Origin: Isoetes taiwanensis
Lineage: Eukaryota > Streptophyta > Lycopodiopsida > Isoetales > Isoetaceae
NCBI GenBank assembly: GCA_021234155.1
Contig: JAJEKV010000061.1
Location: forward strand, 5,636,653 to 5,700,652
Length of the DNA: 64,000 nt
Reading direction: 5' to 3'
Made by a program: the position numbers and the translations under genes. Every line of letters starts with the position of its first letter. Position 1 is the stretch's first letter. Of this stretch, positions 37,677-51,400 are shown piece after piece. The notes below the pieces were generated by a model, which was given only the letters and a program-made list of their open reading frames with translations, did no database searches and was not told where the DNA came from.

Positions 37677-38154
37677 ATGATTTTATCGTCCACGGGAGAC
37701 CAATGGCCTATGGGACCCAAGTACAAAGAGAGAGCAAAGAAATCAATTACTACCGTGGATTTAAAAAAAACCAGCCGAAGGGTTTTCGGGAAAACTTTAG
37801 TAGCAATAAGGATGCCGACATCTACCGCACCGCTTATATACATAATCACAAATGTACAGTGAGGTTAATGTCGGACGGGGGGGCATAAATGAGTCCGCGT
37901 ATCCATTACCTCCCGGAGGTATGATCCCAACAAGCCTAAAGGAGGCCGTGCTCGAAGGTAGCTCATGCAAGGGCTGATGGGGCACAACTAACCGAAACAT
38001 ATCGAGCCCGGATATCTTTGGTGCGTTAGACGAAGGCACGGAGGCGTGACTTTCATCCTCAATGGCGCCACGCTGGCCGCCAGATCGACAAACTCGTCCT
38101 CCACGCTGGCTCCCGAATCCATCTCCCCTGTCTCAATGCGGAGGTGGTGTGCAC
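37577..38154 (-). mobile_element. 5'-truncated LINE 3' end
   Basis: The minus-strand order is coding remnant, 3' UTR with CATTGGTCTCCCGTGGACGA, then the (TATTC)n tail. The remnant near 38,120-38,150 reads LRIETGE, matching the LRIETGRW and LRVETSRW words just before the zinc knuckle in the LINE copies at 45.4-45.9 kb. Only the C-terminal end and the 3' UTR survive. Confidence 0.6.
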
Positions 38155-38180
38155 GGTTCTATTGCGATAGCAATAGAACC
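38155..38180. repeat. Perfect inverted repeat at a head-to-head junction
   Basis: GGTTCTATTGC (38155-38165), loop GATA, GCAATAGAACC (38170-38180). It sits between the truncated minus-strand LINE and a plus-strand 5' end (GACATTCCTTGGATGGGGAC) of the 5-kb repeat family. Confidence 0.85.
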
Positions 38181-39244
38181 GACATTCCTTGGATGGGGAC
38201 GCCTTTCCTCGCATCTCCTATTTATACCGCCTTCTTTCTCATTTCCAGTCTTGAGCTTCTTTCCATTCTGCTCATTCCAGGCTCCACAAGTTTCCCGCCC
38301 CATGTCATATCTAAGCTGGTTTGTCATATCTACATCTCATTTTTCAAATTCTCATTGTTGAAGCTGCTCATTTCCCTATTAGTCGATTAATCATCTTTAT
38401 GTCTGTCGGTTTTTTCTACACTTCTCGAATCGCCCTGCAGCCCCTGATAACCCCCATGTTTTCTTTCTATTCTCTTTGATGGTGTATATGTTCTTATTTT
38501 TCATCTGTTCCTCGACGTGGCATTGTAGCCTACGAGGCTTACTTATCATTTCATTCTTTCTCGGCGTGGCACTGCAGCCTCCGGGACGTAATTTTCATCT
38601 TTATTTTCTCTCGGCGTGGCAATGTAGCCTCCGAGACAGCACTAATCAGATGTTCTTTCCCGTGATGGTCATTCCGTGGACGATTCCTGATTGGTCGGCT
38701 GCTATTTCTTTCTCGGTGTGGCCTTGGAGCCTCCGAACCTTATTATTCTTTTGAAATTATATCCACTGATGCGCAAGGCGCTTAACTCCCTAACGGGTCA
38801 TTTCTCTTTTAGTCTTCTTTCTGCAGGTTACTTTTGGGAAGTATCTTGGTTGTCACAGTGTGAGTGGTCATGCTTCATCTTTGGGAGCTTCACCATCCTG
38901 TTTATCGGAGATCTGTTGGGTGATTGAGGCTAGCAGTTGAGCATCCCCTTTTGGATGCTTCAACTCTTTGTTTGGCGATCATGTAATTCAAGTTATCTCC
39001 ATTTTGGTTCGGGCACTGCGGCATGTCGAGAACGTTGGCAGCTGTTTCTCATCAGAGTTTTCATCGAAAACCTAGAACGGCGGGGTTTTTCATCTCGGTG
39101 AGAAGTTGTCAGTCGCCTCACCTTTGCTTAACATGCGCGGCAGATGCTTCATCTTTTATCTTGTATTCTTTATTTGTCGTCATGCTCTTGATGATTGTCT
39201 AGTTTCAGAGCATTTCTCAAAAGTTTTTCAAAAAACTTCTATTG
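38181..39244 (+). mobile_element. Partial third copy of the 5-kb repeat's start plus unrelated DNA
   Basis: It begins with the same GACATTCCTTGGATGGGGAC start as copy 1, keeps the GAGCTTCTTTCCATTCTGCT block near 38,254, then diverges after GGCTCCAC. It contains the four hairpin units at 38,511-38,736. No protein recognised. Confidence 0.5.
38511..38736. repeat. Four spaced hairpin units, period about 50 bp
   Basis: Units at 38,511, 38,560, 38,610 and 38,712 share CTCGGCGTGGCA(C/A)TG(C/T)AG and CCTCCGAGA-like ends. In unit 3, TCTCGG pairs with CCGAGA around a short loop. Spacing is 49, 50 and then 102 bp, as if one unit were lost. Confidence 0.65.
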
Positions 39245-42200
39245 AGCTTCTTTCCATTCTGCTCATTCCAGGCTCCACCTATCACCCAAAACCAGATTTC
39301 CTACGCTCTACCTTTCACCCCAAATCAGATTATTATGTGGATTGGTGTGTTTAATCTAATCGTTTGATTGGGTTACATGGTACGGTGGTGGCTGTGGCTT
39401 AGTCCTTTGCTGTGCACAGATGGTTTTGGGCTCTCCAACAGATGGTCGTTCGTTTTCAAGATCTATCCTCACCGGTGAGTGTCACCTTCTCTATTTTCCG
39501 TTTTGTTTTGGTTGCAATAGGTCTTGATGATTTGGGGTCGATTTTCTTCCTTCGTTTCCCTCTTCTTTTTAAGCCCCTTCTTTTTTTATCGCGTCGATCC
39601 ATACTTCGCTCATCATACGATTCTTTTTTAGTTTAGATCGGTTGCTGTTTGCTTCCCCTATCTTGTTTTTTGCTTGCTAGTGTGTGCGATTTTGGGCTAT
39701 TTGCTCGGATCTGCCTTCTGCGACATGTTCTGCCAGCGGACTAAGCTTCGGCCTTCCCTTTCAAGCAAATCATATGGCTCTGGCTCCATTTTTTTCTTGT
39801 ATCCGCATGCTTTTCACGAGTTTTTCGATTCCCTCTTTATCATTTCCATTGTCCAACTTTCCCCACGAGTTTCGTGGCTTTCTTCCCCACGCCTCCATAG
39901 CGGATCTCAGTAAATTTTGGGGTTAGGCGACTTCATTGCTTGTGACTCCCTCATTCCGAATCTAACCGCGATGTCCCTGGCCCTATCTCCAACTGTTCCT
40001 CCCTAGCCGAAGGCCTGCCACCGCCTCGGCCGCCACTGCCACGCCAAATTAGCTGTCACAAATATCTCTTGGGGGATACTGGAGGGCGGTGCCCCTTGCC
40101 CTCTCTTAGCTTGGGGATACCAAGTCCCTATGGCCCCTTCTTTTGCTTTGAAGGTTTGTTATTTTCTCCAGGTTTGCCGTGTTTTTTGGTTTCGTATTCT
40201 CGAATTGGTTCCCTTGTTCTTTTACTCTTGTAGTGTTTGCTCGCTTATCCATGTTCTTTGCTTCTCCGAGCGGTTTTTGCATTTTTTCACATAGCTATAT
40301 TCAAGCATCACAGGTACTCATGCATCTAGAGTACTATAAGTTTTTTCATTTTGATATACTTTGCTTTTCTTTATGAGGTTTGTGGATCATTTAATTCTTG
40401 CATTCTGGTCATTCCCTTCATGCCGAGTTTTGCGCCTAACTGTGGAAGGTTTAAAATACCTCATGAGGGATTCAGATAAGAAATTCCTTCTGGTTTCTTC
40501 TTGTTTGGGAGCTAAGATTAGGAACAGATTGCAGTAGTAGTGGTGCCGGCCAAGATCTCCTTAATCTTTCGAGGACACCGATCTCGGTATCCCGATTTCA
40601 AGTTAATATAAGTTGTTTGATGATTTTTTACTAATGATTTGGTCTTAGTACGGTGGCTAGGTTGCGCGATTTCAACCTCTGATTGCGGGTGCTGGCTCTC
40701 TCCAATTGCCGAGTTTCTGATTTAATATTGTGCATTGCATACTTTTTGTTCCTTGTAAAATATGCCTATGCAGGCTAAACTTCCTCGAGCGTTCACTGTT
40801 AATATTGCACATGTTATGCTCCGTGTTAGAGATGCATATGCATGATAACATTTTTTCATTTTTTGATATCCCAAATTTCCATGCTTTAGGCTTCTTGTAA
40901 GATTTGCATATGCATGCTCTCTTTCTACTTGCTCTGAGGGTGTAGATAATTCGGGTGATTTAATCTTTTTCGTATGCATAGTGACATCCTAGATGCCCTT
41001 CTCTAGGTGAGTACAGGCTCTTGCGGATTTTTGCTTCATGAATCTTTGTTTCCTTTCTTACCTATGTCATTCAGAAGTTGTTTAGGACAATATGTGATTA
41101 TGTTAGGTAGTACTATAGTTCCACGTTTCTAACAAATTAACATGGGGCGAATATTGTAGAGGTGTAAATTATTTTTGATAGCTCTTTTCTGTGAAATGAT
41201 GAAATGCTTGAGTTTTTTACATCCAACCCAGTTCTCTCCAATTTCCAATTTTTAAGGTGCCAGTATGCCCCATGGGGCAACTTTCAACTTAATTGTGTCT
41301 AGCTTTGTGTCACCCTATGAATGTTTTTCTCCCCTTGTTCCATGATTCTCGACTTACTTATTTGCCTGCTTGCTTAGAGCAAGTATGTTTTTTTTCCATT
41401 CTAGGCCATGTTGCATGTGTAAGGAGTGATTGCAATTCATATGGTTGTTTATGAAGTTGCTTAAAAGGTTGTTAATAAGTAGTCGTGTTACTGCCTCATT
41501 TTTTTTTGGAGACATGTTATAACAACTGTGGTGCTACACATAAGGGTGAACCTTGCACCTTATCCATCACCGACATATCCTCACTCCGTTGTTTCTAGGA
41601 TTATCTATCATGCGCCATTACCAATCCATTGGTCTTCTTGCATTCGGAGGTTCATTTGAGTTGCTTCCTCCAGGAGACATATGCCTAGAGGTCCTAGAAA
41701 GCGCATACACACGGCTAGGGGATTTCCAGGAGGTATTTTTGCATTTTGTATTGACTCTTATGGTTCCATTGTGAGAAAGCCATGACATTTTACTCGTTCG
41801 TACATGGATGTTTTTCTTTTCTCAATAAGGTTGGGCAAATATTATGTTTAGCATATGGCACATTGGGCTCATTGTTTCCAGCTCTACATCATTTGGTATT
41901 CGTTTTGTTCCATGTTTCTAGTTCTACAAGTTGCCTACATCCTGGAGTGCTAGATTGCTCGATTATCTCAAAATAGCCATTCTGGTGGTAAATTTGCACA
42001 TTCTCGAGTTGTTTGTGACAAGTGGTAAATTTGCACATTCTTAAGTTGTTTGTGGTTTGGTAGCGTCTGGTATCTTGCATAGATATTACATTTGTTCGGG
42101 ATATTAGTGACCTTATTTTGCAGGCTATGTTGTCCATATTTATTCTTTGCTATTTTGTGTTTGACGAATTTTATTCGTTCCTAGGTGTTTGTTTCCGTTT

Positions 42201-44197
42201 TGGTATTCCTAGTGCTTGCACTACTCCAATTTGTCGTATGAATTTCATTATCTCTTATTTTTCTAGTTTCTTTATGCATATTTACTCCATGGCTCCATGA
42301 TTTTCTGTCCAAGCCTCTGGTGTTGTTGCCCGACTTTATTATCTTTGGTCATGAGGTTTTTTCCGAGTTGTATTGCTCTTTGTTCCATTATGTTGTGATA
42401 GATTTCATTTTTTATAGATATACTTTTTTGTAGTGCATCTCTGTCTCATAGAGCATTAATCTACGCTTAGGTTGTTGCATTGTAGATTCTGGTTCCTTAC
42501 TTCTTCTCTAGTATCTTGACAGACGTATGCTTTTCCTGTTGTTTCTTGAATTTGTTGCCTATGTTGTTGCATTTTGTAATGTTATTTTTTGTTCCTTTAA
42601 TCCCATTTGCTCCAGAAGATTAGCTTGTTGTGCCATGGCTCCATCGCACCTTTACTTCAATTGGAGTTCTATCTTTTTCAGGTGCCCCTTGTGCTTACTT
42701 TCAAGTTTTTCAAATTTGGGTCCATTGTTGTTCTTCCTCATAAGTCTCGCTTGTTCTATGGTTAAGTTCCTTCTAGTGCTCCATTGGCTCCAATATACTT
42801 CTTCAATGCTATCAATCCTATAGATACGTTGGTCTTTCTGGCTGTGTTGTTCCTTTTAGGCGTAGTTTGGGCACTGGTCTTGTGATGTGGGCTCTTGAAT
42901 GTTTTATTTATCATCTTCCGGCTTTTTGCTTTTTGACGGGTTGTTCCTACCCTTTAATACTTTGTCAAACTTATTCTTCTTGAAATGCGCTTTTGCGTTT
43001 TTTATTATTTCACTTTTTGTCTTTTTAAGTTTTCATATTGTCTTTGTTCTTCTGTTGTATAGTTCGATGTCATATAGTTTGTGCTCAAGCATGATTATTT
43101 TTTGCCTCACAATAGAGTTTAATAGGCAGAGCATCGTTATACTTTCATTTGCTAGCAAGATTGATATACGATTTGATCAGTCCTTTCGGATATCAGATAT
43201 GAGTTAATTATGATAGCCCTCTAGTGGTTCCGAGGGTGCCATGTTTTTCTTGCTTTATTTCCGGTGATTCCATTTTGTCCAACTACCTTACTTCATGTTG
43301 GTCATCTTTCATTGCTTGTCTAGTCTCATTGATCACATTAAACACTGCTCTGTCGTTTCATTTGCTTCATTACCATCCATCCATCCATCTTTCCATTTGG
43401 GTGGTTGGCATTACTGGCTTTGTTATTCTCATATTCTCTTGTTGTTGTAATATTCGTTGAATTTGTCTGCGATGTTCTGACTTATTGTCCCATTACTACA
43501 AGACCTTTCCTGCTCAGTTTGACATATTTTCTAGGTTTGATCCGGTTCGTGTTTGTCAGTTAGTTTTAGAGTTTTTTAGTGCCTTTTAGTTCAATTTTAT
43601 GTTTGTTTTGGTCTTAGTTCAATTTTTTGTAAGTTTGCTCTTTGTATTTTAGTCTTTTAGTTTTTTTAAGTTCATTTTTAGGCATTTTTTCTATGTATCC
43701 CTTTTGCTCCATATATTCATCAAGTTCCTTTTTAGTTCACTCTCCTTCATTTATTCTTTAACCTCTTAAATCGCCTTGGTTCCTTTCTCTATTTATCTAC
43801 TTGCTCCAGTTCTTTATTTGTCCTTTCAATTTAGTTTAACGTCTTGAAACGACTTGGCTCTTTTGCTCTTATTTGTTTTGTCTGGCCCCTATAGTCAACT
43901 TGATCTTGGTTACCTTGTTCTTCTTTATCCCATTGATCGCATGTGCCTCTCGTCTCCCTTACTCATTTCATTTCATTTGCTCCACATTTGTTTTGCCATC
44001 TATTTTATCTTCTACTTCTACCATTGGTCCCTTTTTTGGCCCCCCATTTTTCTCCAGTCGTTCTAACTTGCTCCATTCGTTTATTTTATTCCTCTATTTA
44101 TCCATTTGCTCTAGATTCCTCTTTGTCCTCTCATTTCGGTTGCTCATTTTGCCTCTTCCATCATTTTAGTTCTTCTGTTCCTGATTTGTCCATCTCC
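39245..44197 (+). repeat. Pyrimidine-rich 5-kb repeat, copy 2
   Basis: It matches 32,357-37,326 almost base for base over 4.95 kb. Copy 2 stops matching at GTCCATCTCC (44,197), where the LINE reverse-transcriptase frame starts abruptly. No gene is supported inside it: the reading frames are shared by both copies but are hydrophobic, low-complexity and broken in several frames. Confidence 0.85.
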
Positions 44198-46088
44198 GAG
44201 TGCTAATCAAAAGAGCTAAAGGTCCCAGGCGGGCTCTGTTTTTGGCTTTTATAGACTTCACGAAAGCGTTTGATACAGTCCCTCGGAAAGATTGGGAGGC
44301 TAGATTGGAACAGATTGGAGTGCCACATTCAATCAGAGGAGCTATTGCTAAGCTTTATTTGGAGGTTTTAGCGAAGTTGTCAGTAGACTTTGATGCAGAG
44401 ATCCAAAGCACAATAGTTGTTCGACAAGGATGCCTATTATCTCCAACTTTGTTTGGACTTTATGTAGACGAGTTGGAGGAATGGTTTAGCCACAGAAGTC
44501 TAGCAGGCACATGCTTAGATAATTTTCTTGTACAACTTCTTTTGTACACTAATGATGTGGTTTTATTAGAGATAAACCAGAAGGTTTGCAGCCACGCCTT
44601 GATGCTCTAGCTGCCTTTTGTGATGCCAAACACATGAAAGCCAACTTAGCCAAATCGAAAGTGATGGTCTTTGGGACCATTCGCCAGCTGGTATTTTTGT
44701 ATAAAGGTGATACTCTAGAAACAATTGATTGTTACAAATATCTAGGTTGGAGCTTTCATCGAAGTATACTTGGAAAGTGTGTCAGAAAACGAATAGCAGG
44801 TGGCAAACCGGCTTTGTATGGTACGTTATCTAGATGCCATAAAGCTTCTCTTACTGATTGGTGGTTAAAGAAAATCTTATTTAAAACCTTACTACAAACT
44901 GTTATCCTTTATGGGTCACCTATCTGGGGCCCTTGTATCTCAGCACAACAATGGTCTCAAATTGAAACCGTAATGAAAGTATTTCTCCGCGAGGAATTGA
45001 GGATTAGACAACAGATCCCTTTTGCAGTGCAGAGGCCGGCATGCTTCCTCTTGAAGCAGAAGCTCTGTATCAAGCAATAAATTTTGTCAACTGGATTCAC
45101 ATCGCTAGATGATCGTTTGTCTAAGATATCTATGATCCAATCAACATCTTCGGGATGGTATCAAGATTTGCAATCTGGAGAACGTTGGAGAATCACTATG
45201 CAGCATTGGCCAGAAACCGAGCTTGGGGCCCGGGATTTAGTACAGATACATGTAGTGGAGAAACTATGGGCAGTTAGAGGTTCACGCATGACCACCTACA
45301 TTTTGAAAGTAAATCCGTTGTTGGTTTATTCTGAACAAAATTACTTAAAAGCATTGATCCCAAGATTCTTGAAGCAGTCTATAGAAAAATATAGGACAAG
45401 CTCTCATAGGCTACGAGTGGAAACAAGCAGATGGTCAAATATTCCGAAAGAATAGAATAGAATAGAATAGTTTTTTTAACGTCCACGAAGACCAATAGGT
45501 CATGGGACCCATACAATGGGCTAGTACAATCATTACTACTAGGATTAAAAAACCCCTGCCTCGAAAGGTTTTCAAGGGAAAAACCTTTGCAGTAATGATG
45601 ATACTAGACAAGCTTAGATAATGACTACTGAGGGCTCAGTAATTGCAGACGTTTATCTAGAACCTCAAGTATGTATAATGCCAAGTCATGCACAGATGGT
45701 GCGCTGAGAAGTTGTGGAAGCGTGGAATGGAATGCTAAGGTCGAAAAATGATTCCGGACTATCTCAAAAGCAGGGCAACTCAGAAGAGTATGGCTTTCAT
45801 CTTCAATAACCTGTAACTGGCAACAGGCACATAGTCTCGCTTCTCGCGGCAATTGCGGCCGCTCCCATCTACCTGTCTCAATCCGTAGCTAGTATAACTC
45901 GAACTTGCATAGTATATAACTCGAACTTGGTTGAAGATGAGGCCTATGTGTTCTTACATAGCTCAGCGTATGAGGAGATAAGGAACAGGTTTGGTATATA
46001 GGCTAATGATTTTCTATCACTACTTGATAAAGACCCTATAATGGTCATTATTATAGAGCTGTGGAATCACATCGTTCATTGGTACTGA
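44198..46088 (+). pseudogene. LINE reverse transcriptase, 5'-truncated, interrupted, active site lost
   Basis: The frame opens inside the RT domain: FLAFIDFTKAFDTVPR (first catalytic aspartate region) and RQGCLLSPTLFGLYVDEL (the QG-SP-LF motif). The catalytic YADD box reads YTND, so a catalytic aspartate is gone. A frame change near 44,600 leads into the thumb region (CYKYLGWSF, then LYGSPIWGP). The C-terminal part ends LRVETSRWSNIPKE at 45,447 where an opposite-strand LINE is inserted. Beyond that insert the plus strand resumes with NLVEDEAYVFLHSSAYEEIR (about 45,925), the usual LINE C-terminal H/C region, then an in-frame TAG. The plus-strand element is therefore older than the insert. Confidence 0.88.
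45448..45892 (-). mobile_element. Nested minus-strand LINE fragment
   Basis: On the minus strand it reads LRIETGRWERPQLPREARLC and then ACCQL-(10)-HTLLSC, the C-terminal CCHC-type knuckle of plant LINEs, followed by a 3' UTR (CTATTGGTCTTCGTGGACGT) and a short (TATTC)n tail at 45,448-45,470. It is 5'-truncated and lies within the C-terminal coding region of the plus-strand LINE of the same family. A clean target duplication was not identified. Confidence 0.8.
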
Positions 46089-46156
46089 AACTGTGATAAA
46101 ATATTGTATATTTGTCGCTCCATGACCTTCAAGATACAAAGTGGGTGTGATTGATA

Positions 46157-46426
<270 letters not shown>

Positions 46427-47971
46427 GCACATATACCAAGTGGCGAGCCTTCACAATTGGATGCCATACAACATAATTCTATATATATACAAGTCCCTTA
46501 TTATTTATGGACTATATGAGATTGATTGTGTATGACTACAAAGATTTGATTGCCTTTGTTGATAAAATTCAATTGTTTTTTTTGGCTTAGCCTACAATGT
46601 TGCCTCTTTGTTATGCTCACGAGAAAGCACTTTCCATTTGCCTATATGTCAATGTTATACAAATCCATGTGAGACTCCCAGTCATACGCAATGCCATGTG
46701 ACACATTGATATGCATAAACACTCTTGGTATTAAAGACGAGATCATAGAGTTTGTTGATCAATGTTGTCATATTGTTGCGACCAAGGTAAAAGGATTGTT
46801 ATGTTGAGTACTTGTTATATACGAGACAGAGCATAGTTCATGGTTTATCTACTTGTTATAGGTCTGAAGAAAAAGGGAGAGACATTAAAATAAAGGTGCA
46901 CCCATAATTTCTCTACTCAGTCCCTTTCTAAGCATTCAGGTAATAGTAGGGACTGTTATGCTAAGTACTTGTTGCGACATGTTGTAGCACATTTGATAAG
47001 TGTCGTAATCGATCAAAGATTACTCACTTGACTCGGTATTGCCGAGATTCCATTCGATGTTTAAATTGCTCGACTTACATATTTTTGATAGATGCATTTA
47101 TTTGTGGTGGGTATCACCTCCCTAAAAATAATTTCTTGATATCTCAATACTAATGCAAGTAGAGAATAAGAATAGAATAGAATAGAATAGTTTTTTTATC
47201 GTCCACTGTAAGGGAGCCCATTACTTTTCACTAGAATAAAATGATTAAAATCATTGGGGAATGCATTCATTTCAAATTGTAATACTATTTACATAACAAA
47301 GGAAAAACTAGCTCAAGAATACATCTAAATAACAATTGGTTCAAGGAATTGTCGTGGGCTTCCCCTTGCCAAGACATATGAATTTACATTGTAATAAGAA
47401 ATCTAAAATGTGCCACTCAACATTGAACATATATAAATTAATCTTCTCAAGCCAAGACATATGAATTTACATTGTAATGGGAAATCTAAAATGCGCCACT
47501 CAAAATTGAGCATGTATAAATTGATCTTCTCAAGAAGGAGAATAACGCATTTTATTCTAGCTTTCACAACATCAGACAAAGACATCTGGAAATTCTATGC
47601 CAAATTAAATACTTGTATAATTGGATGACCTTAAACCAGGCACAACAACCCTTCATATAGCAAACACAATGATTACACAACTGAAATCTTATTAATGGGC
47701 ATCGGGTGCACACCAAATTGCGACCTGCACAGCTATTATCCATAATCATTTTTTCCATGTATTGAGAGCTTACCATATCGTCAAATTTATCAAGAATGGC
47801 CCGTGCCACTATTTACCATTCATTTGTTGCTAAATCTTTTCAATCTCTAGCGTTCAACTATTAGTCCATTTGACTTACAGTTCACAAACGCCTGCATCGG
47901 ATACCATTTTCATGACTATATTTTGATCAGTATCTCAACACTTCAGATTCATAACATATTTATCTGATCAC
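46427..47971. other. Intergenic, with a third LINE tail and an 83-bp duplication
   Basis: At 47,165-47,220 another GAATA tail plus T-run plus ATCGTCCACT marks the 3' end of a very short minus-strand LINE insertion. Units 47,368-47,450 and 47,451-47,533 are an 83-bp tandem duplication beginning GCCAAGACATATGAATTTAC. No gene is supported. Confidence 0.55.
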
Positions 47972-48460
47972 ATGCTGCAGCTAACTCATGTTTCTTCAAG
48001 GCTGTGTCTTAAGATCATTGCTGCACATATCAACCACAGTTTAGCTCAAAAATTGCTTGCTTGTTTTAAAGCTGGTAGCAAAATGCCTTTGCACACAACA
48101 ACATCAGAAGTTAGATGGATCATCAGTTCACCTATTCATCATGCCAGTCTGGTAACTGAAGGCCAAGCATTTTTCAGGTTGATGACCAGAGTGTATGGTA
48201 ACTGACAGAAGATCATTATAGTTGCATGATGGGTCTTCTAGCACGATCAAGATATACCTGTATGAGGCACAGAGACTGTTTGAATCTTTACCATGTACTC
48301 CATCTGAAGATACAGCAAAAGCATTTCGTAGTGCATGTAAAGAATATAGGGAAGTAGATCTTGGACTTAATTGCTTTCAGCAGTTACTTGCAATCAATCC
48401 AGAAGACACTGTTCCACATGCACTTATGGCAACCATCTATTGCAAGTGCAGGTAGGAGGG
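47972..48460 (+). pseudogene. PPR protein C-terminal fragment (E-type)
   Basis: Three frames together read as the end of a plant PPR protein: IIAAHINHSLAQKLLACF (PPR helices), ASLVTEGQAFFRLMTRVYGN, then after a frameshift DHYSCMMGLLARSRY, then after another LYEAQRLFESLPCTPSEDTA. The following ACKEYREVDLG, FQQLLAINPED and ALMATIYCKC match the E domain that follows the last PPR motif (A-C-x-x-x-x-x-V-x-L-G; L-x-P-x-x). Such proteins edit or process organelle RNA. This copy has at least two frameshifts and no N-terminus, so it is not functional. Confidence 0.85.
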
Positions 48461-51400
48461 GTAATGTAATCAGAATAGAAGAGTTGCTGAACATGTGAAG
48501 GGCTTACAATTTGCATGAGTTTGTTCTGGGCCACAACACTTGAAATTGAAGTGATGGTCAAATCTGCAAAGTGCATTGATAGCTCGATGCTGAACAAAGT
48601 CCATAGGCACATAACCATAATAGCCAGAGCCTCCGCAACAACCAAAGATGCCCAGGAAAGTATTTAAAAGCACGATTAAACAAAATGCTGGTACATCATA
48701 TGGCTAATAAGATTTTGATTCAATCTTGCAAATATTTTTCAAGTCATCAGTTGGATGACATACAAGACTTCCATGCCTATGTCTATGTATGGCTATGGCT
48801 ATTGACATGGTTTCAATAGGACTATGGAACGTAGTGCCTAGTCAAATTGAAAGCAGCATTGCAGGAGGATAGTGGGGTTGTAAAGACAAACTACCAGGGG
48901 TAGAACATGTTCTTTACACGTTACCAATAACATCAGAAGGGACACGGTTGCTTCAATCTCAGATATTTGTTGCCAACTTAAGTCTAGCCTCAAAGCTTCC
49001 AAATTTTCATCAAAATGGCATGTTTTCCTGGTCCAAAAAATGGGCACCACATCGTTCTATAATAAATGATAATTATTCTGTTATCTAAGCCTAACAGAGC
49101 ATCATGAACTGAAATGAGGAGAAATGAAATAGGACCCGTAAGGTTAAAGGTAAAACTAAAGGAACAAAAAAGTCAAGTCTTTACTGAGCTGCTAAACTAG
49201 GATGGTAATTGCATGCCTCGAATCAGAAAATAAAAGTTTAATAAACGGAAATAAATTTAGCAGCCTATAAATCTCTACTGACAATAAGCAATAACTTCAT
49301 CTAGTAAACGCGTTGGATTGTATTATTGATATTAACAGCATACACATTAATCATGCATTCCATAATGCTTGGCAAGTTGTCATTCTCAGTGATCTGCTTA
49401 TAGGTCTGAATGCTCTGTCACATGAAAGTATGTCTTTGCAAAAGCAAATAACGTGCGGCCGAAGAAATCATACGGCAAAGAAGCTAGCAGGCAAAGAAAT
49501 AAATCCCTTTCCCTAAAGGTGGGATGCTATGTTGAACAATTTTTTCTAGAATTCTAGACGTACATTTTCAGAATTTCAAGCAAGAAGTCTGATTTCCAAA
49601 TTGCAAAGAAATATGATCTACACGATAAAAAGCCCACCCTATCTGCCAGCGACAAATTGATTGTCAAGGATCCATGAGTTCAAAATCCTCCTATTGCTTC
49701 ATGTCCAACGACTTCTAGCTGAAAAACCCAACATGCAATCATCACACTTCAATACTCTGTTTTAAGTCCTGCAGATAGAAATGAAGAATCTGAAACAAAG
49801 TTTGCTTTGAAAGCCCATGAACGATTTTAGGTTTGCCTCACAAATTCAGGGTCTCCGCACCAAAGGCACCTTTTTAGGCTAACATTTTTGAAAGGACAAT
49901 TATAGTACCCAAAGACAAAAAAAAAATCCACTTCTTTATTATAATTTGGATGTGTCAAAGACCAAAAGAGATAACATCCATTCTACGATGAAGCTGAATG
50001 CCATATGGGACTGCCTTTTACAACCTCATAGCAACATTTAGAATCCCACGTCTCAGGCCAGTTAACTGAGACATAAAGCATGTTACAGGTTGCAGAATCA
50101 AATAGAAAAGGGCACATATCCACTCAAGTGGTCTAATGAATGCATATCATGCCGTCAAAACCATTAGTCTCTGCTCCCTTCAGCATATTATTAGAAACCT
50201 ATATCACGACAAACATCAGACTGGATCCAGCTCGTTTCACCTGCAGAGGAAATATGATACATTATTGAAATAATCATCAATCAAAAGCTTATCCAACAAT
50301 TAAACTTGAAAGTAGTTTGGGCTAATAAAATAGAGGTTTTTGCACCCAATAGCTTGCATTCTATTTTTCGAGCTGTGATTGCTTTCCAGCCAGCGAAGGC
50401 TGGCCTCTTTGGCAGTTAGACCTTTAAGAGAACCTTTTAAAGGTAAACCTTGAAAGACAAAATTTGCATGGGACAACCTCAGGATTTCATGAAGAAATAA
50501 AGAAGCACTTGACATGAGTGATTTGACAAAGTCTGTGTGGCTTAAAAACATGCTCCTGGGTTACAAAACCTTAGTCCGCAATTATGTTTTCCCCTTCAGA
50601 AACTTGCAGGATCGACCGTTAGTAAATGAAGTAAGCTTTTGCCCTTTGTTCTCTATTCGCCTACAACGGCGAATAAACCACCAAAGAAGCAACTACCTTC
50701 AAAGCTTAAGAAACTTCAAAGCTCAAAATACTACCACTTCAGTGAACACCTTAGCACGTCTAAAACAATCAACAATTGGACTAACATCTCAAATTAAAAA
50801 ACCTAGCTAAAGAAATTAATGAAAAAGGGGCGATGGAGGTGAGCCCTACAACCGTAAATATATAGTGTCACTACATAGCAAAGAAGCAAGAATGAATAGT
50901 GCTCAGCCTGAAAGATCCAGAAACGCATAAAACTTGATGATCTGTCTTGCCTTGTTGAGCAATAGTTGCACGTAAGCTGTTTAGAGACAATCACTCAGTT
51001 GTAGAATTCTTGCTGCAGGCAACTGCGGTCTGAATTCCACATGAACAAAAAACAGAACTTGTACATGACCAGCTAGCCAATTTAGGCAATGTAAAAATGG
51101 AAGTACCAATAGTGCAATATCTTTCATACGTCCTCTCTTCTCTTCCTTGTCCAGCAAATGAAGTAGCCTGCCAATAACAGGGTAGGAAATTGATAAAATT
51201 TGTACCATCCTCAATTGAGACATAATCACTGAAAGGGTTCTCCACGTTACCTGATAATTTCTTGATGCCAGGATCTTGGGATCTGTATATCGAGACAGAG
51301 GATAATTTCTTGATGCCAGGATCTTGATCTGTATATCAAGATGGAGGACTGCTTGCGGATATGGTGATATGCTGCATAGCCTAACAAATCAATAATGAAA

